Shown here in pieces: positions 25,311 through 33,898 of a stretch of DNA of 36,333 bases; the first letter of the stretch is position 1; each line of letters opens with the position of its first letter. Origin of the DNA: Kiritimatiellia bacterium (lineage in GTDB: Bacteria > Verrucomicrobiota > Kiritimatiellia > RFP12 > UBA1067); assembly GCA_017544725.1 (NCBI GenBank), contig JAFYDR010000032.1, positions 1 through 36,333 of the forward strand, in the 5' to 3' direction. Position numbers and translations under genes: made by a program. The notes beneath the pieces were generated by a model. That model had not been told where the DNA came from, ran no database searches, and worked only from the letters and a program-made list of their open reading frames with translations.

Positions 25311-27044
25311 ATGAAAAAACGTCTTGTCTTTTTGGGTGTTTTGTTTCTTTCCGTTTGGTATGTCTGCGCGGAGGATTCGGATGTCGTTGATAATCGCGTC
25401 CGGAGTTATGTGATGCCGACGCGGGTTGTCTGGACATCCGCCAACACAGCCAGCTCGAAAGTAGAGCATGCGGAGGTGCTACTCTCCAAACGATACGGGC
25501 AAGTACCGGAGGGCGAATTTTCAAGGGGTTCGGGATGTGTTCTCTCCAACAAAGGTACTGTTCCCGGTATCCTGCTTGACTTCGGCAGGGAGATTCACGG
25601 CGGTGTACAAATCGGCGTGGGTGCGGGCAAAGCGAAAAAACAACCGCGCGTCCGTGTTCGTACGGGTGAGTCCGTAGCAGAGGCAATGGCGGAACTGGAC
25701 GAACGCGGCGCCTGCAACGACCACGCGATTCGCGACGGCGTGATCGATCTTCCGTGGATGGGAAGCCGAACGATTGGCGACACCGGATTCCGTTTTGTAC
25801 GGCTGGACGTTCTGGACGAAGGAACGATCCGCTTCGAGTCCGTCCGCGCGGTTTCCATCATGCGTCCCATGCGCCAGCTCGGTTCGTTCCGCTGCAGCGA
25901 CGAACGGCTGAATCAGATCTGGAAGACCGCCGCGCGTACCCTCCACCTCTGCTGCCAAGATTACATTTGGGACGGCATCAAACGCGACCGACTGGTGTGG
26001 CAGGGTGATATGCACCCGGAGGTGATGGCCGCGATGCACGTCTTCGGAACGGAAGCTCGCGATGTCATCCAGCGTTCCCTCACCTACATGCGCGAAACAA
26101 CACCCGCCAACAAGTGGATGAACACGATGCCCGCCTACACGCTGTGGTGGATTCGCTGCCAGCGTGACCTTTGGTTCTACACGGGCGACACCGACTTCCT
26201 GAAGGCGCAACACCAGTATCTCAAAGACGTCTTCGCCAACCTAGACAAGTACATCGGCGCAGACAACCGTTGTACCCTGCCCGGATTCCTCGACTGGCCG
26301 ACACAGCACAACCAACCAGCCGTCAAGGCTGGTGTACACGCCCTGATGACATGGGCGTACCAGGACGGCGCGGAACTTGCGCGAGTTCTCGGCGATACGG
26401 AACTGGAGGCGAAATGCAAGGATGGCGAGAAGCGTCTGCGTCTCTACCATCCCACGCCCGAAAACAGCAAAGCTGCCGCCGCCATGCTCTCGCTCTCCGG
26501 TCTTTCCGATGCGGCGACGATGAACCGTGAGATTGCGAAAGGCGGTGTCAAGGGCGTCTCCACATTCTACGGCTACTACATGATGGAGGCGCGCGCGAAA
26601 GCGGGCGACATCCAAGGCGGAATCAACACAATCCGCGACTACTGGGGCGGTATGTTGGACATGGGCGCGACGAGCTTCTGGGAAGACTTTAACATTGCGT
26701 GGACGAACAACGCCTTCCGAATCGACGAGTTGCCCGTTCCCGGAAAGAAGGACATCCACGGCGACTTCGGTGACTTCTGTTATGTCGGGTTCCGTCACAG
26801 TCTCTGCCACGGCTGGTCGTCCGGACCATCCGCCTGGTTGATCGAGCATGTGTTGGGCGTGAAGCCCATCGAGCCGGGATGTACCGTTCTGGAAGTAAAT
26901 CCCTGCCTCGACACGCTCGCGTGGGCGGAAGGTGACTTCCCCACTCCCCACGGTATCGTCCACATCCGCTGCGAGAGACAAGCAGACGGTACAACCAAGA
27001 CGAACGTCTCGAAGCCGAATCACGTGCGGATTGTCCAGAAGTAG
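25311..27044 (+). CDS. Secreted GH78-like alpha-L-rhamnosidase
   Basis: The 577-aa protein has a signal peptide (MKKRLVFLGVLFLSVWYVCA, cleavage near residue 20). A short beta-sandwich region follows (LLDFGREIHGGVQIGV, then GFRFVRLDVL), and then the (alpha/alpha)6-barrel of GH78 with the diagnostic segment DGIKRDRLVWQGDMHPE near residue 223. That segment carries acidic residues expected in the catalytic site. The C-terminal GPSAWLIEHVLGVKPIEPG and PTPHGIVHI are also family-typical. It would release terminal alpha-L-rhamnose from a glycan in the periplasm or outside. It is shorter than many GH78 enzymes because extra N-terminal domains are missing. It leads the cluster with the FAD oxidoreductase and the Nramp-like transporter. 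Confidence 0.88.
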   Translation: MKKRLVFLGVLFLSVWYVCAEDSDVVDNRVRSYVMPTRVVWTSANTASSKVEHAEVLLSKRYGQVPEGEFSRGSGCVLSNKGTVPGILLDFGREIHGGVQIGVGAGKAKKQPRVRVRTGESVAEAMAELDERGACNDHAIRDGVIDLPWMGSRTIGDTGFRFVRLDVLDEGTIRFESVRAVSIMRPMRQLGSFRCSDERLNQIWKTAARTLHLCCQDYIWDGIKRDRLVWQGDMHPEVMAAMHVFGTEARDVIQRSLTYMRETTPANKWMNTMPAYTLWWIRCQRDLWFYTGDTDFLKAQHQYLKDVFANLDKYIGADNRCTLPGFLDWPTQHNQPAVKAGVHALMTWAYQDGAELARVLGDTELEAKCKDGEKRLRLYHPTPENSKAAAAMLSLSGLSDAATMNREIAKGGVKGVSTFYGYYMMEARAKAGDIQGGINTIRDYWGGMLDMGATSFWEDFNIAWTNNAFRIDELPVPGKKDIHGDFGDFCYVGFRHSLCHGWSSGPSAWLIEHVLGVKPIEPGCTVLEVNPCLDTLAWAEGDFPTPHGIVHIRCERQADGTTKTNVSKPNHVRIVQK

Positions 27045-27050
27045 CGGGCC

Positions 27051-27175
27051 GTCGAAGGCGGCAATGACGAATGAAGGAATGACGAGTGACGAAGGAGAGC
27101 GATTACGCCGTCGGCTGAAAAGCTGACAGCCAAACTCAGAATTTGGAGCTCAAAACTGACTTCGCGGAGCGAAGT
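27051..27175 (+). repeat. Heptamer and hairpin repeats between the GH78 and FAD-oxidoreductase genes
   Basis: Inverted-orientation heptamers AATGACG/AGTGACG (27063-27091) are followed by a GGCTG...CAGCC inverted repeat and the hairpin ACTTCGC-GGA-GCGAAGT (27159-27175), just before the ribosome site of the next gene. Confidence 0.7.
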
Positions 27176-27197
27176 GCCAGGCAAGAAAGGAAGACAG

Positions 27198-29990
27198 ATG
27201 AAAAAGATTATACTTTTCGTAGGATTATTAGGAGCGGGGATCCTTGCTTTCGCCGCACCACGCGAAGGAATCGTGCCAGAGATGAAGGACTTTCGCGCGC
27301 CCGTACGGGAAGTGCGCGAGTTCGTTCCCGGATTCCTCTGGGTTGAGGCGGAGAATTTCTTGGACTACGGTGAATGGCGGCTGGACACCCAGTTCGTTCA
27401 CAAGATGGGGTCAGCGTACCTGCTGGCAGCTGGCGTAGGAGAGCCGATTGCCGATGCGACAACTCGAATCCGCATTCCCGCGAACGGCACTTGGCGAGTC
27501 TGGGTGCGCAGTAAAGACTGGCTTCCCGAATTCTCGCCCGGCACATTCACCGTTGCGCTGAATGGAAAACGGTCTTCGAAGACGTTAGGCGCCTCCAAGA
27601 AGGACTGGGGATGGGAGAACGCCGGTGACTTCGCGTTGCGCGCAGGCGACTGTACGCTGGCACTCTGCGACCTTTCGGGAGCGTTCGGTCGGTGCGACGC
27701 GATTCTCCTGACGCGCGATCTCGCCTACGTTCCCGCAACTGAGTTCGCCGCAAACGAGGCGGAACGTCAACGTCTTTCCGGTTTGCCGAAAAGCATTGCG
27801 GATGGCGGCAGCTTCGACGTGGTCGTGGTTGGAGCGGGTTGCGCGGGAATGGGCGCGGCAGTTGCCGCCGCCCGCACGGGCGCGAAAACGGCACTGGTAC
27901 AGGATCGTCCCGTTCTGGGCGGCAACGCGAGCGTCGAATGCGGAATCGGAACGGACGGTGCCAGCGTAAGCCATCGTAACGCGCGTGAAACAGGATTGAA
28001 TGAGGAGGCGAACCTCATGCGCCTACGCGCACCGGAACCGAAGACGTTGAGTCACGCATACCGGCTACAGGCGGAGGGAGAGAAAAACCTCACGGTATTC
28101 TACAACCAGCGCGTGATGGCCGCCGAGAAGGGAGATGGCGGCGCCATCCGTGCCGTCGTGGCGACAGATACGCTGACCTTGCGCAAGACCCGATTCAGCG
28201 GAAAGATGTTCATCGACTGTACGGGTGACGGTTGGATCGGCTATTTCGCAGGTGCGAAATACCGTTTCGGACGTGAAGGCAAAGACGAATTCCAAGAGGA
28301 AATTGCCCCCGAAAAGCCCGATCTAAAAACCATGAGCGGTTGCATCATGGGTGATTACTGCCTCGGTTACCGTCTGGTTGACAAAAAGAAACCGACACCC
28401 TACCAAACGCCCGCATGGGCCGACATCCTGCCACCCGGATTCATCCGACATATCCGAAGTTTCCGCGGCGGTCAATGGTGGATGGAACATCCCGGAACCT
28501 TCGATGACTTGGAGGAACCGGAACGGGCGCGTGACGAATTGATCCGCATTTCCTTCGCCTACTGGGGATGGATCAAAAACGGCTGGGAAAGAAAAGACGA
28601 AGCCGCGAACTACGCGCTCTCGTTTGTCCCGTACAACGATGCGCGTCGAGAGACAAGGCGGTTGATCGGCGACTATATCCTCACAGCAAACGACGTCCAA
28701 TCTGCCACGATGTTCCCAGACCGTATTTCCTACGGCGGCTGGCCGTTGGACACGCACGATCCGGAAGGGATGCAGAATCCGACGGGGAACGGATACTATT
28801 CCAAGCATCCGTCCGTCCCCATCTACAGCATCCCCTACCGTGTACTCTATTCCGTCAACGTACCCAACCTCTTCTTCGCTGGACGTTGCCAAAGCGTCAC
28901 ACACATGGCGCTGGGAACCGTCCGCGTGCAGGCGACGCTTGCGACACTCGGACAGGCCGCCGGTACCGCCGCCGCGCTGGCATTACGGCACGGTGTCTCG
29001 CCCCGCGAATACGGGAAGAAATACATCGGGGAACTCCAGCAGCAGTTGCTAAAGGACGATCAGTACATTCCTCAGCTAAAGAACGAGGATCCGGCGGATC
29101 TCGCACGTACCGCAACCGTCACCGCATCCAGTACGCTGCAGAACTCGCGGTACGGACGGAAAGATGCGCGGATTACACCCCGACAGGACGGCATCCATCC
29201 GTTGAATATGCCCCGTGCGGTCTGCATTCCCTTCGCGCACAACAAACGTCTGGAAACACTCAACCTCTATCTGATTTCTCACGCGGACACACCTGTCGAG
29301 CTGGCGGTGAAACTCTACGGAACAGCCACTGCGGAAGGGTTGAACGGTGAAAAGCGAGAGCTGGCAACAATCCGTGCAACGATTCCCGCACACCATCGCG
29401 GCTACGTTCCCTTCCCTGTTCGTCAAGAGTTTGACACGCCCTGCCTGTGGGCGGTTCTCCCGCCCCACAAGTCGCTCGAATGGGCACTGTTGAAAACCGC
29501 GCTGGAAAACGGAGGCCGCGCCTGGGGCGGAAAGCAATGGACTATCGTGCGCCATCAGCAGTATGCGTTCTTCACCGATCCGCCGTTGAACCTGCCGGTT
29601 TTTTACAAGCCGGAGAACGTGATTGACGGCGTGGCTCGCAGCACGGCGGACGAAACGCATCTCTGGGTTTCGGAAACCGAACAGAAACTCCCGCAATGGC
29701 TCGAACTGGACTTCGGGAAGGTCGTGGAAGCACGTGAAGTTCGGTTGACCTTCGATACCGACCTGACGCCTTCACGTCCGGCAGGACCAATGCCGCGCGA
29801 ACTGGTTCGCAGCTACACGGTGGAAGGATGGAATGGAAACGCGTGGAAGACGTTGGCGAGGGAAGAGGACAATGGATTGCGCCTCCGCTCGCACACCTTC
29901 GAACCACAGAAAATCTCGAAGCTTCGCGTGACCGTCACGAAAACGTACGGGGATCCCTCTGCGCGGATTTTTGAAATCAGGGTCTATTGA
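27198..29990 (+). CDS. Secreted FAD-dependent oxidoreductase with N- and C-terminal carbohydrate-binding-like domains
   Basis: The 930-aa protein has a signal peptide (MKKIILFVGLLGAGILAFA, cut near 20). A galactose-binding-like beta domain follows (~25-180: LWVEAENF, GTWRVWVRSKDW, CDAILLTRD). A large FAD_oxidored domain starts with the dinucleotide motif VVVVGAGCAGMG (~207) and GGNASVE, and ends with FFAGRCQSVTHMALGTVRVQ. The C-terminus (~640-930) carries further beta domains, the last being F5/8 type C-like (WLELDFGKVVEAREVRLTF, ISKLRVTVTKTYG). The substrate is unknown; the flanking domains and the GH78 neighbour suggest a sugar or polysaccharide. The ATG at 27198 follows AAAGGAAG. It overlaps a TTG just before the transporter's ATG. 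Confidence 0.88.
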   Translation: MKKIILFVGLLGAGILAFAAPREGIVPEMKDFRAPVREVREFVPGFLWVEAENFLDYGEWRLDTQFVHKMGSAYLLAAGVGEPIADATTRIRIPANGTWRVWVRSKDWLPEFSPGTFTVALNGKRSSKTLGASKKDWGWENAGDFALRAGDCTLALCDLSGAFGRCDAILLTRDLAYVPATEFAANEAERQRLSGLPKSIADGGSFDVVVVGAGCAGMGAAVAAARTGAKTALVQDRPVLGGNASVECGIGTDGASVSHRNARETGLNEEANLMRLRAPEPKTLSHAYRLQAEGEKNLTVFYNQRVMAAEKGDGGAIRAVVATDTLTLRKTRFSGKMFIDCTGDGWIGYFAGAKYRFGREGKDEFQEEIAPEKPDLKTMSGCIMGDYCLGYRLVDKKKPTPYQTPAWADILPPGFIRHIRSFRGGQWWMEHPGTFDDLEEPERARDELIRISFAYWGWIKNGWERKDEAANYALSFVPYNDARRETRRLIGDYILTANDVQSATMFPDRISYGGWPLDTHDPEGMQNPTGNGYYSKHPSVPIYSIPYRVLYSVNVPNLFFAGRCQSVTHMALGTVRVQATLATLGQAAGTAAALALRHGVSPREYGKKYIGELQQQLLKDDQYIPQLKNEDPADLARTATVTASSTLQNSRYGRKDARITPRQDGIHPLNMPRAVCIPFAHNKRLETLNLYLISHADTPVELAVKLYGTATAEGLNGEKRELATIRATIPAHHRGYVPFPVRQEFDTPCLWAVLPPHKSLEWALLKTALENGGRAWGGKQWTIVRHQQYAFFTDPPLNLPVFYKPENVIDGVARSTADETHLWVSETEQKLPQWLELDFGKVVEAREVRLTFDTDLTPSRPAGPMPRELVRSYTVEGWNGNAWKTLAREEDNGLRLRSHTFEPQKISKLRVTVTKTYGDPSARIFEIRVY

Positions 29991-29992
29991 AA

Positions 29993-31243
29993 ATGAAAGC
30001 GAAAAAAATACTTTCGGTTTTGGGACCGGGTATCTTTGCCATCGGATACACGATCGGTACAGGTAGCGTAACGGCTATGGCGACTGCCGGAGCCAAGTAC
30101 GGCTTGCAACTGCTTTGGGTTCTGTTGTTGAGTTGCCTCTTCTCTGGACTCTTGATGGACGCCTACGGGCGGTTTGCGGTTGTAACAGGAAACACGTCGT
30201 TGCAGGGAATCCGCAAACATCTGCCGTGCGGGAAACTCCTCGCGATCTTGATTTTCATCGGCGTCTGCATGGGACAATACACCTGCATGGGGGGAATCCT
30301 CACGCTCTCCTCCGGTGCGATCGTTGAGATGCTCTCTCTCTTCTTCCCCTCCCTTCCGCCAGAACACCACGGAATCGCGTTGGGCGTCGCCGTTGCAATC
30401 ATCGCGCTGATGTTCTCGCTGATGTTGATCGGGCGCTATAGTTTCTTTGAAAAACTGCTCGCCTTTTTCGTGATGCTCATGGGACTGACCTTCCTCGTCT
30501 CCATGTTCGTCGTCTGGCCAGATGCGGAAGTGATGAAACGAGCCCTGCCACCCGCCGTCCCGCACGATGCCGCATCCCTCCTGATGCTCGCCTCGTTTGT
30601 CGGCACAACGATGGCCGCACCGACCTTCGTGACCCGCCCGCTCCTTGTCCGCGAGAAGAACCTCGGTGTGGAGAACTTGTCGGAACAACGAACAGATGCC
30701 GTCTTTTCGGCAAGCCTGATGTTCGTTATCAGTGGTGCAATCATGTTCGTCGCAACCGGTGCATTGTTCGCCCACGGTAAAGAGATCGTAAAGGTGCTGG
30801 ATATGGCACACACCCTCCAGCCGTTGGCGGGACGGTTCGCCGTCGCGTTGTTCATGGTCGGAACGTTGAGCGCGGGACTTTCTTCAATCTTCCCGATCAT
30901 GATGGTGGCCCCCCTCCTCCTTTCCGATTACCAGTCGGGAAAGATGGAAACGAAATCGATGCGATTCCGCGTCCTCTGTCTCGTCGCTTCCCTCTTCTCC
31001 CTACTTGTTCCGGCACTTGGGAGCAATCCGATCCTGATTACGATTATGGCGCAAGTCTCGAATGTATTTGTCCTGCCATTGACGATTCTCGCCATCTTCC
31101 TACTGTTGAACAAGCGGGCAATCATGGGGGAATACAAGGCAGGAATCGGAATCAACATCGGACTCATCTTCGCATTCCTCTTCTCCTGTGCCGTTGCCTA
31201 CACCGGCTACAAGGCCCTTGCCCTAACAATCGCCAAGATGTAG
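29993..31243 (+). CDS. Atypical Nramp (SLC11)-family transporter
   Basis: The 416-aa protein has about eleven helices in the LeuT-like Nramp fold. The first helix (GPGIFAIGYTIGTGSVTAMATAGAKYGLQLLW) aligns with Nramp helix 1, but the metal-binding DPGN is replaced by GTGS. The helix 6 MPH motif is replaced by TTMAAPTFVTRP. Because these are the manganese/iron ligands in canonical members, the cargo may not be a classical transition metal. The ATG at 29993 is 2 nt after the oxidoreductase stop, and an in-frame TTG at 29987 overlaps it. No clear ribosome site is present, so coupled translation with the oxidoreductase is likely. Uptake of an ion or a product of the upstream enzymes is inferred only. 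Confidence 0.85.
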   Translation: MKAKKILSVLGPGIFAIGYTIGTGSVTAMATAGAKYGLQLLWVLLLSCLFSGLLMDAYGRFAVVTGNTSLQGIRKHLPCGKLLAILIFIGVCMGQYTCMGGILTLSSGAIVEMLSLFFPSLPPEHHGIALGVAVAIIALMFSLMLIGRYSFFEKLLAFFVMLMGLTFLVSMFVVWPDAEVMKRALPPAVPHDAASLLMLASFVGTTMAAPTFVTRPLLVREKNLGVENLSEQRTDAVFSASLMFVISGAIMFVATGALFAHGKEIVKVLDMAHTLQPLAGRFAVALFMVGTLSAGLSSIFPIMMVAPLLLSDYQSGKMETKSMRFRVLCLVASLFSLLVPALGSNPILITIMAQVSNVFVLPLTILAIFLLLNKRAIMGEYKAGIGINIGLIFAFLFSCAVAYTGYKALALTIAKM

Positions 31244-31280
31244 CTGGTAGCTGCTAGCTTTCAGCTGGTAGCTGTTAGAA
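31242..31280 (+). repeat. Short tandem repeat AGCTGGTAGCTG
   Basis: AGCTGGTAGCTGCTAG and AGCTGGTAGCTGTTAG occur 21 bp apart immediately after the transporter stop. Confidence 0.6.
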
Positions 31281-31380
31281 CCGCTGATTTTGGGAGGGAC
31301 GCGCTCCATCGCATCCGCTTGCGTAACGACGACGCCCTCGCCGTCGAAACCGACAGGATTTGCGATGGCATGGCTACGGA

Positions 31381-31600
31381 AGCCCTGAAGGGCGTCACCT
31401 ATACAGACGGAGGTGAGCGAAGCGTAACCCCCGTCAGTACGCCCCATATCCGCCAAGCCCTGAAGGGCGGCAGAACGCCCATCTCAGCTTGTCATGCTAT
31501 GCCGCCTTCTGTCGCCCTTTCAGGGCTAACGTGTCTTTTCTTGATTCCGGGGGCTGCGCTACGCTTGCCCCCGTCTATGTACTCTCGCCCCTTCGGGGCT
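31381..31600. repeat. Long imperfect inverted repeat with CCCTGAAGGGCG hairpins
   Basis: The ~100-bp arms 31381-31480 and 31501-31600 match each other in opposite orientation. Each holds two CCCTGAA(A)GGGCG-type palindromes (31381, 31456, 31513, and 31586 as GCCCCTTCGGGGC) and a GACGG(A/G)GG...CCCCC hairpin. It looks like a REP/BIME-type palindromic cluster. No gene lies in 31244-31850. Confidence 0.7.
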
Positions 31601-31603
31601 ATA

Positions 31604-31850
31604 ACTTCGCTTTGCGAAGTAGTGACGAGAGATGGAATTAAGGGGCTTCGCCCTAAGTGGGACTTCGGCTTGAAGTGAGGCTTCGCCGCTTAGTCCAGCA
31701 AGGGCACTTAGTCCCGAAGGGACACTTAATCGGCTTAACACGCTTACCACGCTGGCGGCTTATGGGCATAGCCCACTTCAAATTTAAAGGCTGCATAGCA
31801 GCCGATTTAAAGCCACGCAGCGGCGATTTAACCATTTCATTTATTTGTAT
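31604..31850. repeat. Ladder of small hairpins and repeats
   Basis: It begins with ACTTCGC-TTT-GCGAAGT (31604-31620) and one AGTGACG heptamer. Several TTCG-looped small palindromes follow, then nonamers (31728-31757), TGGGCATAGCCCA (31763-31775) and GGCTGCATAGCAGCC (31789-31803). It closes with a roughly 24-bp unit containing GATTTAAAG repeated into 31830. No coding signal is visible. Confidence 0.65.
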
Positions 31851-32564
31851 TCACCGTCGCCAGACGATAGTGAGTTCTCCGCGACAGGGACGGATTGCCT
31901 CACCTCTGCCGAGAAAGGACTCCCAGACAGCGGCGGCAGGTGTACGTGGCGAAAGCAGGAACACGGAGGCGACGGCACCATTCGTATCGACCTCGATAGA
32001 GAACGATGCGGATCCGCTTGCCACCTTCAGCAGTTCGTCGTCGGGGTACGGGAAGCGAAACGCCGCCGAACGAAGTCCCGTGGAAAGCGTGGTAAAAACA
32101 CCTTGCGGCGGAGGAGGCAACTCCTGCCTTCCTTGAAACGACGTAGGTGAAGGAGTCAAGATTTCGGATGTCCGTTCCGGTAAAGGACGAACGGGATCGG
32201 GCGACCAAGCACCTGGATACGCAACATTGTCCTCCCAGTTCCGATGAGGTGGCAACCGCATACCCAAGTCAACCCAATCCACAGCGAAATCATTGGTCGT
32301 ACCGTCGGTCGGTGAAAGGAAGAAACGGGTCTCCCGAAATGCCTTGTGCGCATCTTCCGGTGTCAAGGTTACATACGCGGCGGAGAAGGCGCGAGGCGTG
32401 GTGGCAGGTGTACGGGAGGTTTGAAGAACCTGCCACGCCAACCAAGAGAACCAGAACAGACAACCGAACAAGACGACAAACTGTCCCCAATACCCGAACG
32501 GCGGTCGGGGCCGATGCAGCCACGTCATGCGTTTGCGCAGTTCTTTCCGTTCCGATCGCGTCAT
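31851..32564 (-). CDS. TonB/TolA-like single-pass envelope protein
   Basis: The 237-aa protein has a basic cytoplasmic start (MTRSERKELRKRM), one helix (~25-45, FVVLFGCLFWFSWLAWQVL), a Pro-rich middle (PPPPQG) and a C-terminal part. That part has the strand-turn-strand seen in TonB-type domains (FSIEVDTNGAVASVFLLSPRTPAAAV, ending GELTIVWRR). It follows an ExbD/TolR-like gene, which supports a TonB/TolA-type role in transmitting energy to the outer membrane, but the match is to a pattern and not to a strong motif. An in-frame TTG at 32585 is possible; the ATG at 32564 with CAGGGA before it is preferred. Confidence 0.65.
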   Translation of the reverse strand: MTRSERKELRKRMTWLHRPRPPFGYWGQFVVLFGCLFWFSWLAWQVLQTSRTPATTPRAFSAAYVTLTPEDAHKAFRETRFFLSPTDGTTNDFAVDWVDLGMRLPPHRNWEDNVAYPGAWSPDPVRPLPERTSEILTPSPTSFQGRQELPPPPQGVFTTLSTGLRSAAFRFPYPDDELLKVASGSASFSIEVDTNGAVASVFLLSPRTPAAAVWESFLGRGEAIRPCRGELTIVWRR

Positions 32565-32687
32565 CGTTTTATTCCCTGTGTTCAAAACCTATTGCAAAAC
32601 CTCTCAGCTCGCTTTTTCAATCACGGAATGCACTGAAGATCGCGAGTTTCCTGAAAAACCATTCCATGCATTCTGTGTGTAATAACC

Positions 32688-33173
32688 TCATTCCGGCTTG
32701 ACGGCAATGTTCACCCTCTCGATTCCCACCTCATGCGCCAGATCGACGAACCGCACGACATCACCGTGAGGAATTCGCTTATCGACCAACAAGAGGAACT
32801 CTCCCTTCTTCTGCGAAGATGCCATCCGCTCGCGCAACAGTTCCCCGAGAGAGGTACGCTGTTCCGGATCGAGAAGCGAAAAACGGTCGTCATCGAAAAA
32901 GACAAGCGTCTCCTCCGCTCCGGGCAGATCACGCGAGACAGGCAACATCAACGCGGTGAGGCTAGCCGCCGCACCGCCCGTAAGGGGAGCGCGCGGCAAC
33001 TCGAAAATCACACCGGGAGCGATTGAAAGCCGGGCGTGAGAAACATACAGCAAGGCAGCAACCAGCAGCACGCCCAGCCACGGCGCAAAAGAGAGAAGCA
33101 CATGGATCCAGTTCGACCCATAGTGATATCCGGTCCGATGTCGACGAACCACCGCACTTAGATTCTCCCGCAT
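32688..33173 (-). CDS. ExbD/TolR-like protein lacking the usual transmembrane Asp
   Basis: The 161-aa protein has a short cytoplasmic start, one helix (~25-47, LLSFAPWLGVLLVAALLYVS) and a periplasmic domain ending in the TolR/ExbD pattern FLLLVDKRIPHGDVVRFVDLAHEVGIERVNIAVKPE. In canonical ExbD and TolR a protonatable Asp sits in the helix (TPLIDVV); here the equivalent position is Gly (APWLGVL). No ExbB/TolQ gene is adjacent, as the upstream neighbour is tRNA-Tyr. In-frame TTG codons at 33185-33188 are possible, but GAGGG before the ATG at 33173 supports that start. Confidence 0.78.
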   Translation of the reverse strand: MRENLSAVVRRHRTGYHYGSNWIHVLLSFAPWLGVLLVAALLYVSHARLSIAPGVIFELPRAPLTGGAAASLTALMLPVSRDLPGAEETLVFFDDDRFSLLDPEQRTSLGELLRERMASSQKKGEFLLLVDKRIPHGDVVRFVDLAHEVGIERVNIAVKPE

Positions 33174-33186
33174 ACGTGCCCTCAAC

Positions 33187-33221
33187 AAAAATCCCCGGCA
33201 AAGCTCTTTGGCCCGCCGGGG
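33187..33221 (-). terminator. Intrinsic terminator after tRNA-Tyr
   Basis: On the minus strand CCCCGGC (33221-33215) pairs with GCCGGGG (33199-33193), enclosing an inner AAAG/CTTT, and is followed by ATTTTT. It lies between the tRNA and the ExbD-like start, so it would attenuate read-through into the latter. Confidence 0.75.
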
Positions 33222-33228
33222 TGGAAAA

Positions 33229-33313
33229 TGGTGGTGGGGCTAGGATTCGAACCTAGGAAGGCAGTGCCAGCAGATTTACAGTCTGTCCCGTTTGACCACT
33301 CCGGAACCCCACC
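33229..33313 (-). tRNA. tRNA-Tyr (anticodon GTA)
   Basis: The minus strand reads from GGTGGGG (acceptor, 33313) through an anticodon arm CAGA-CTGTAAA-TCTG with anticodon GTA and a long variable arm. The T arm CTAGGTTCGAATCCTAG and CCCCACC-A follow, with an encoded CCA at 33231-33229. The 85-nt class II form is as expected for bacterial tRNA-Tyr. Confidence 0.97.
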
Positions 33314-33333
33314 GGTTTCGTAAAGAAAGGTCT

Positions 33334-33362
33334 ATTATTGCGAATTCCATTCCCCCTGTCAA
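33334..33362 (-). promoter_or_regulatory. Strong predicted sigma70 promoter of tRNA-Tyr
   Basis: On the minus strand TTGACA (33362-33357) and AATAAT (33339-33334) are 17 bp apart, with the -10 box ending 20 nt before the tRNA 5' end. Element copy 3 ends at 33390, 27 nt before the -35 box. Confidence 0.8.
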
Positions 33363-33389
33363 TCCTGTTTTTGAATTTTTTTGCGGAGG

Positions 33390-33685
33390 GGGCGCATCTA
33401 CGTATTTCATCGTCGCCTTTTGAAAATGAAAACAACAGAAACAACAACTTCGCTGCGCGAAGTAGTGACGAGTGACGAGAGGCGGTAGTTCCCAAAGTTA
33501 TCCTCATGGACGTTCCTGCGCCCAATAGTCGATCCCATAAAGGCAACGGGGTAATGATACCAAATGATTGTCGCGGTAAAGACAAAGAAGAGGCGATACG
33601 CGGACTGGTTGGTCCGCGTACCTCTTTCAGTTGTTGCATTCATGTTGTTCTAGTTGTTTCCAAAATCCTCTCGTACGCATGAGAT
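33390..33685 (-). mobile_element. MITE-like repeat, copy 3, inverted, one end lost
   Basis: Read on the minus strand this copy matches copy 1 over most of its length, including the hairpin (33598-33622), the central part, the heptamers and the hairpin ACTTCGC-TGC-GCGAAGT (33447-33463). The promoter-side end GGGCGCATCTACGTA is intact at 33390. At the far end similarity stops after GAGAT (33685) and the terminal repeat is missing. Confidence 0.8.
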
Positions 33686-33769
33686 CGGCATGGCGAGTGG
33701 CGGGAGATTGTTTTGCCGCCCCTTCAGGGCTTGGTAGATACAGGTCGTACGCTTGTCGCGACCGTAGTA

Positions 33770-33858
33770 GGACTTCAGACTTCGGACTTCAGACTTCTGC
33801 TGAACACGCCTAACACGCTTAACCGGCTTAACCAGCTTAACAAGCTTATCCCGCTGGG
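33770..33858 (+). repeat. Heptamer ACTTCxG and nonamer xxGCTTAAC tandem repeats
   Basis: Four 7-bp units (ACTTCAG, ACTTCGG, ACTTCAG, ACTTCTG) at 33770-33798 are followed by six 9-bp units (ACGCCTAAC, ACGCTTAAC, CGGCTTAAC, CAGCTTAAC, AAGCTTATC, CCGCTGGGC). The stretch 33686-33769 before it shows nothing I can name. Confidence 0.75.
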
Positions 33859-33898
33859 CGGCTTCGCCGCCATATTTCTCAGCCTTTCAGCTTTGGGA

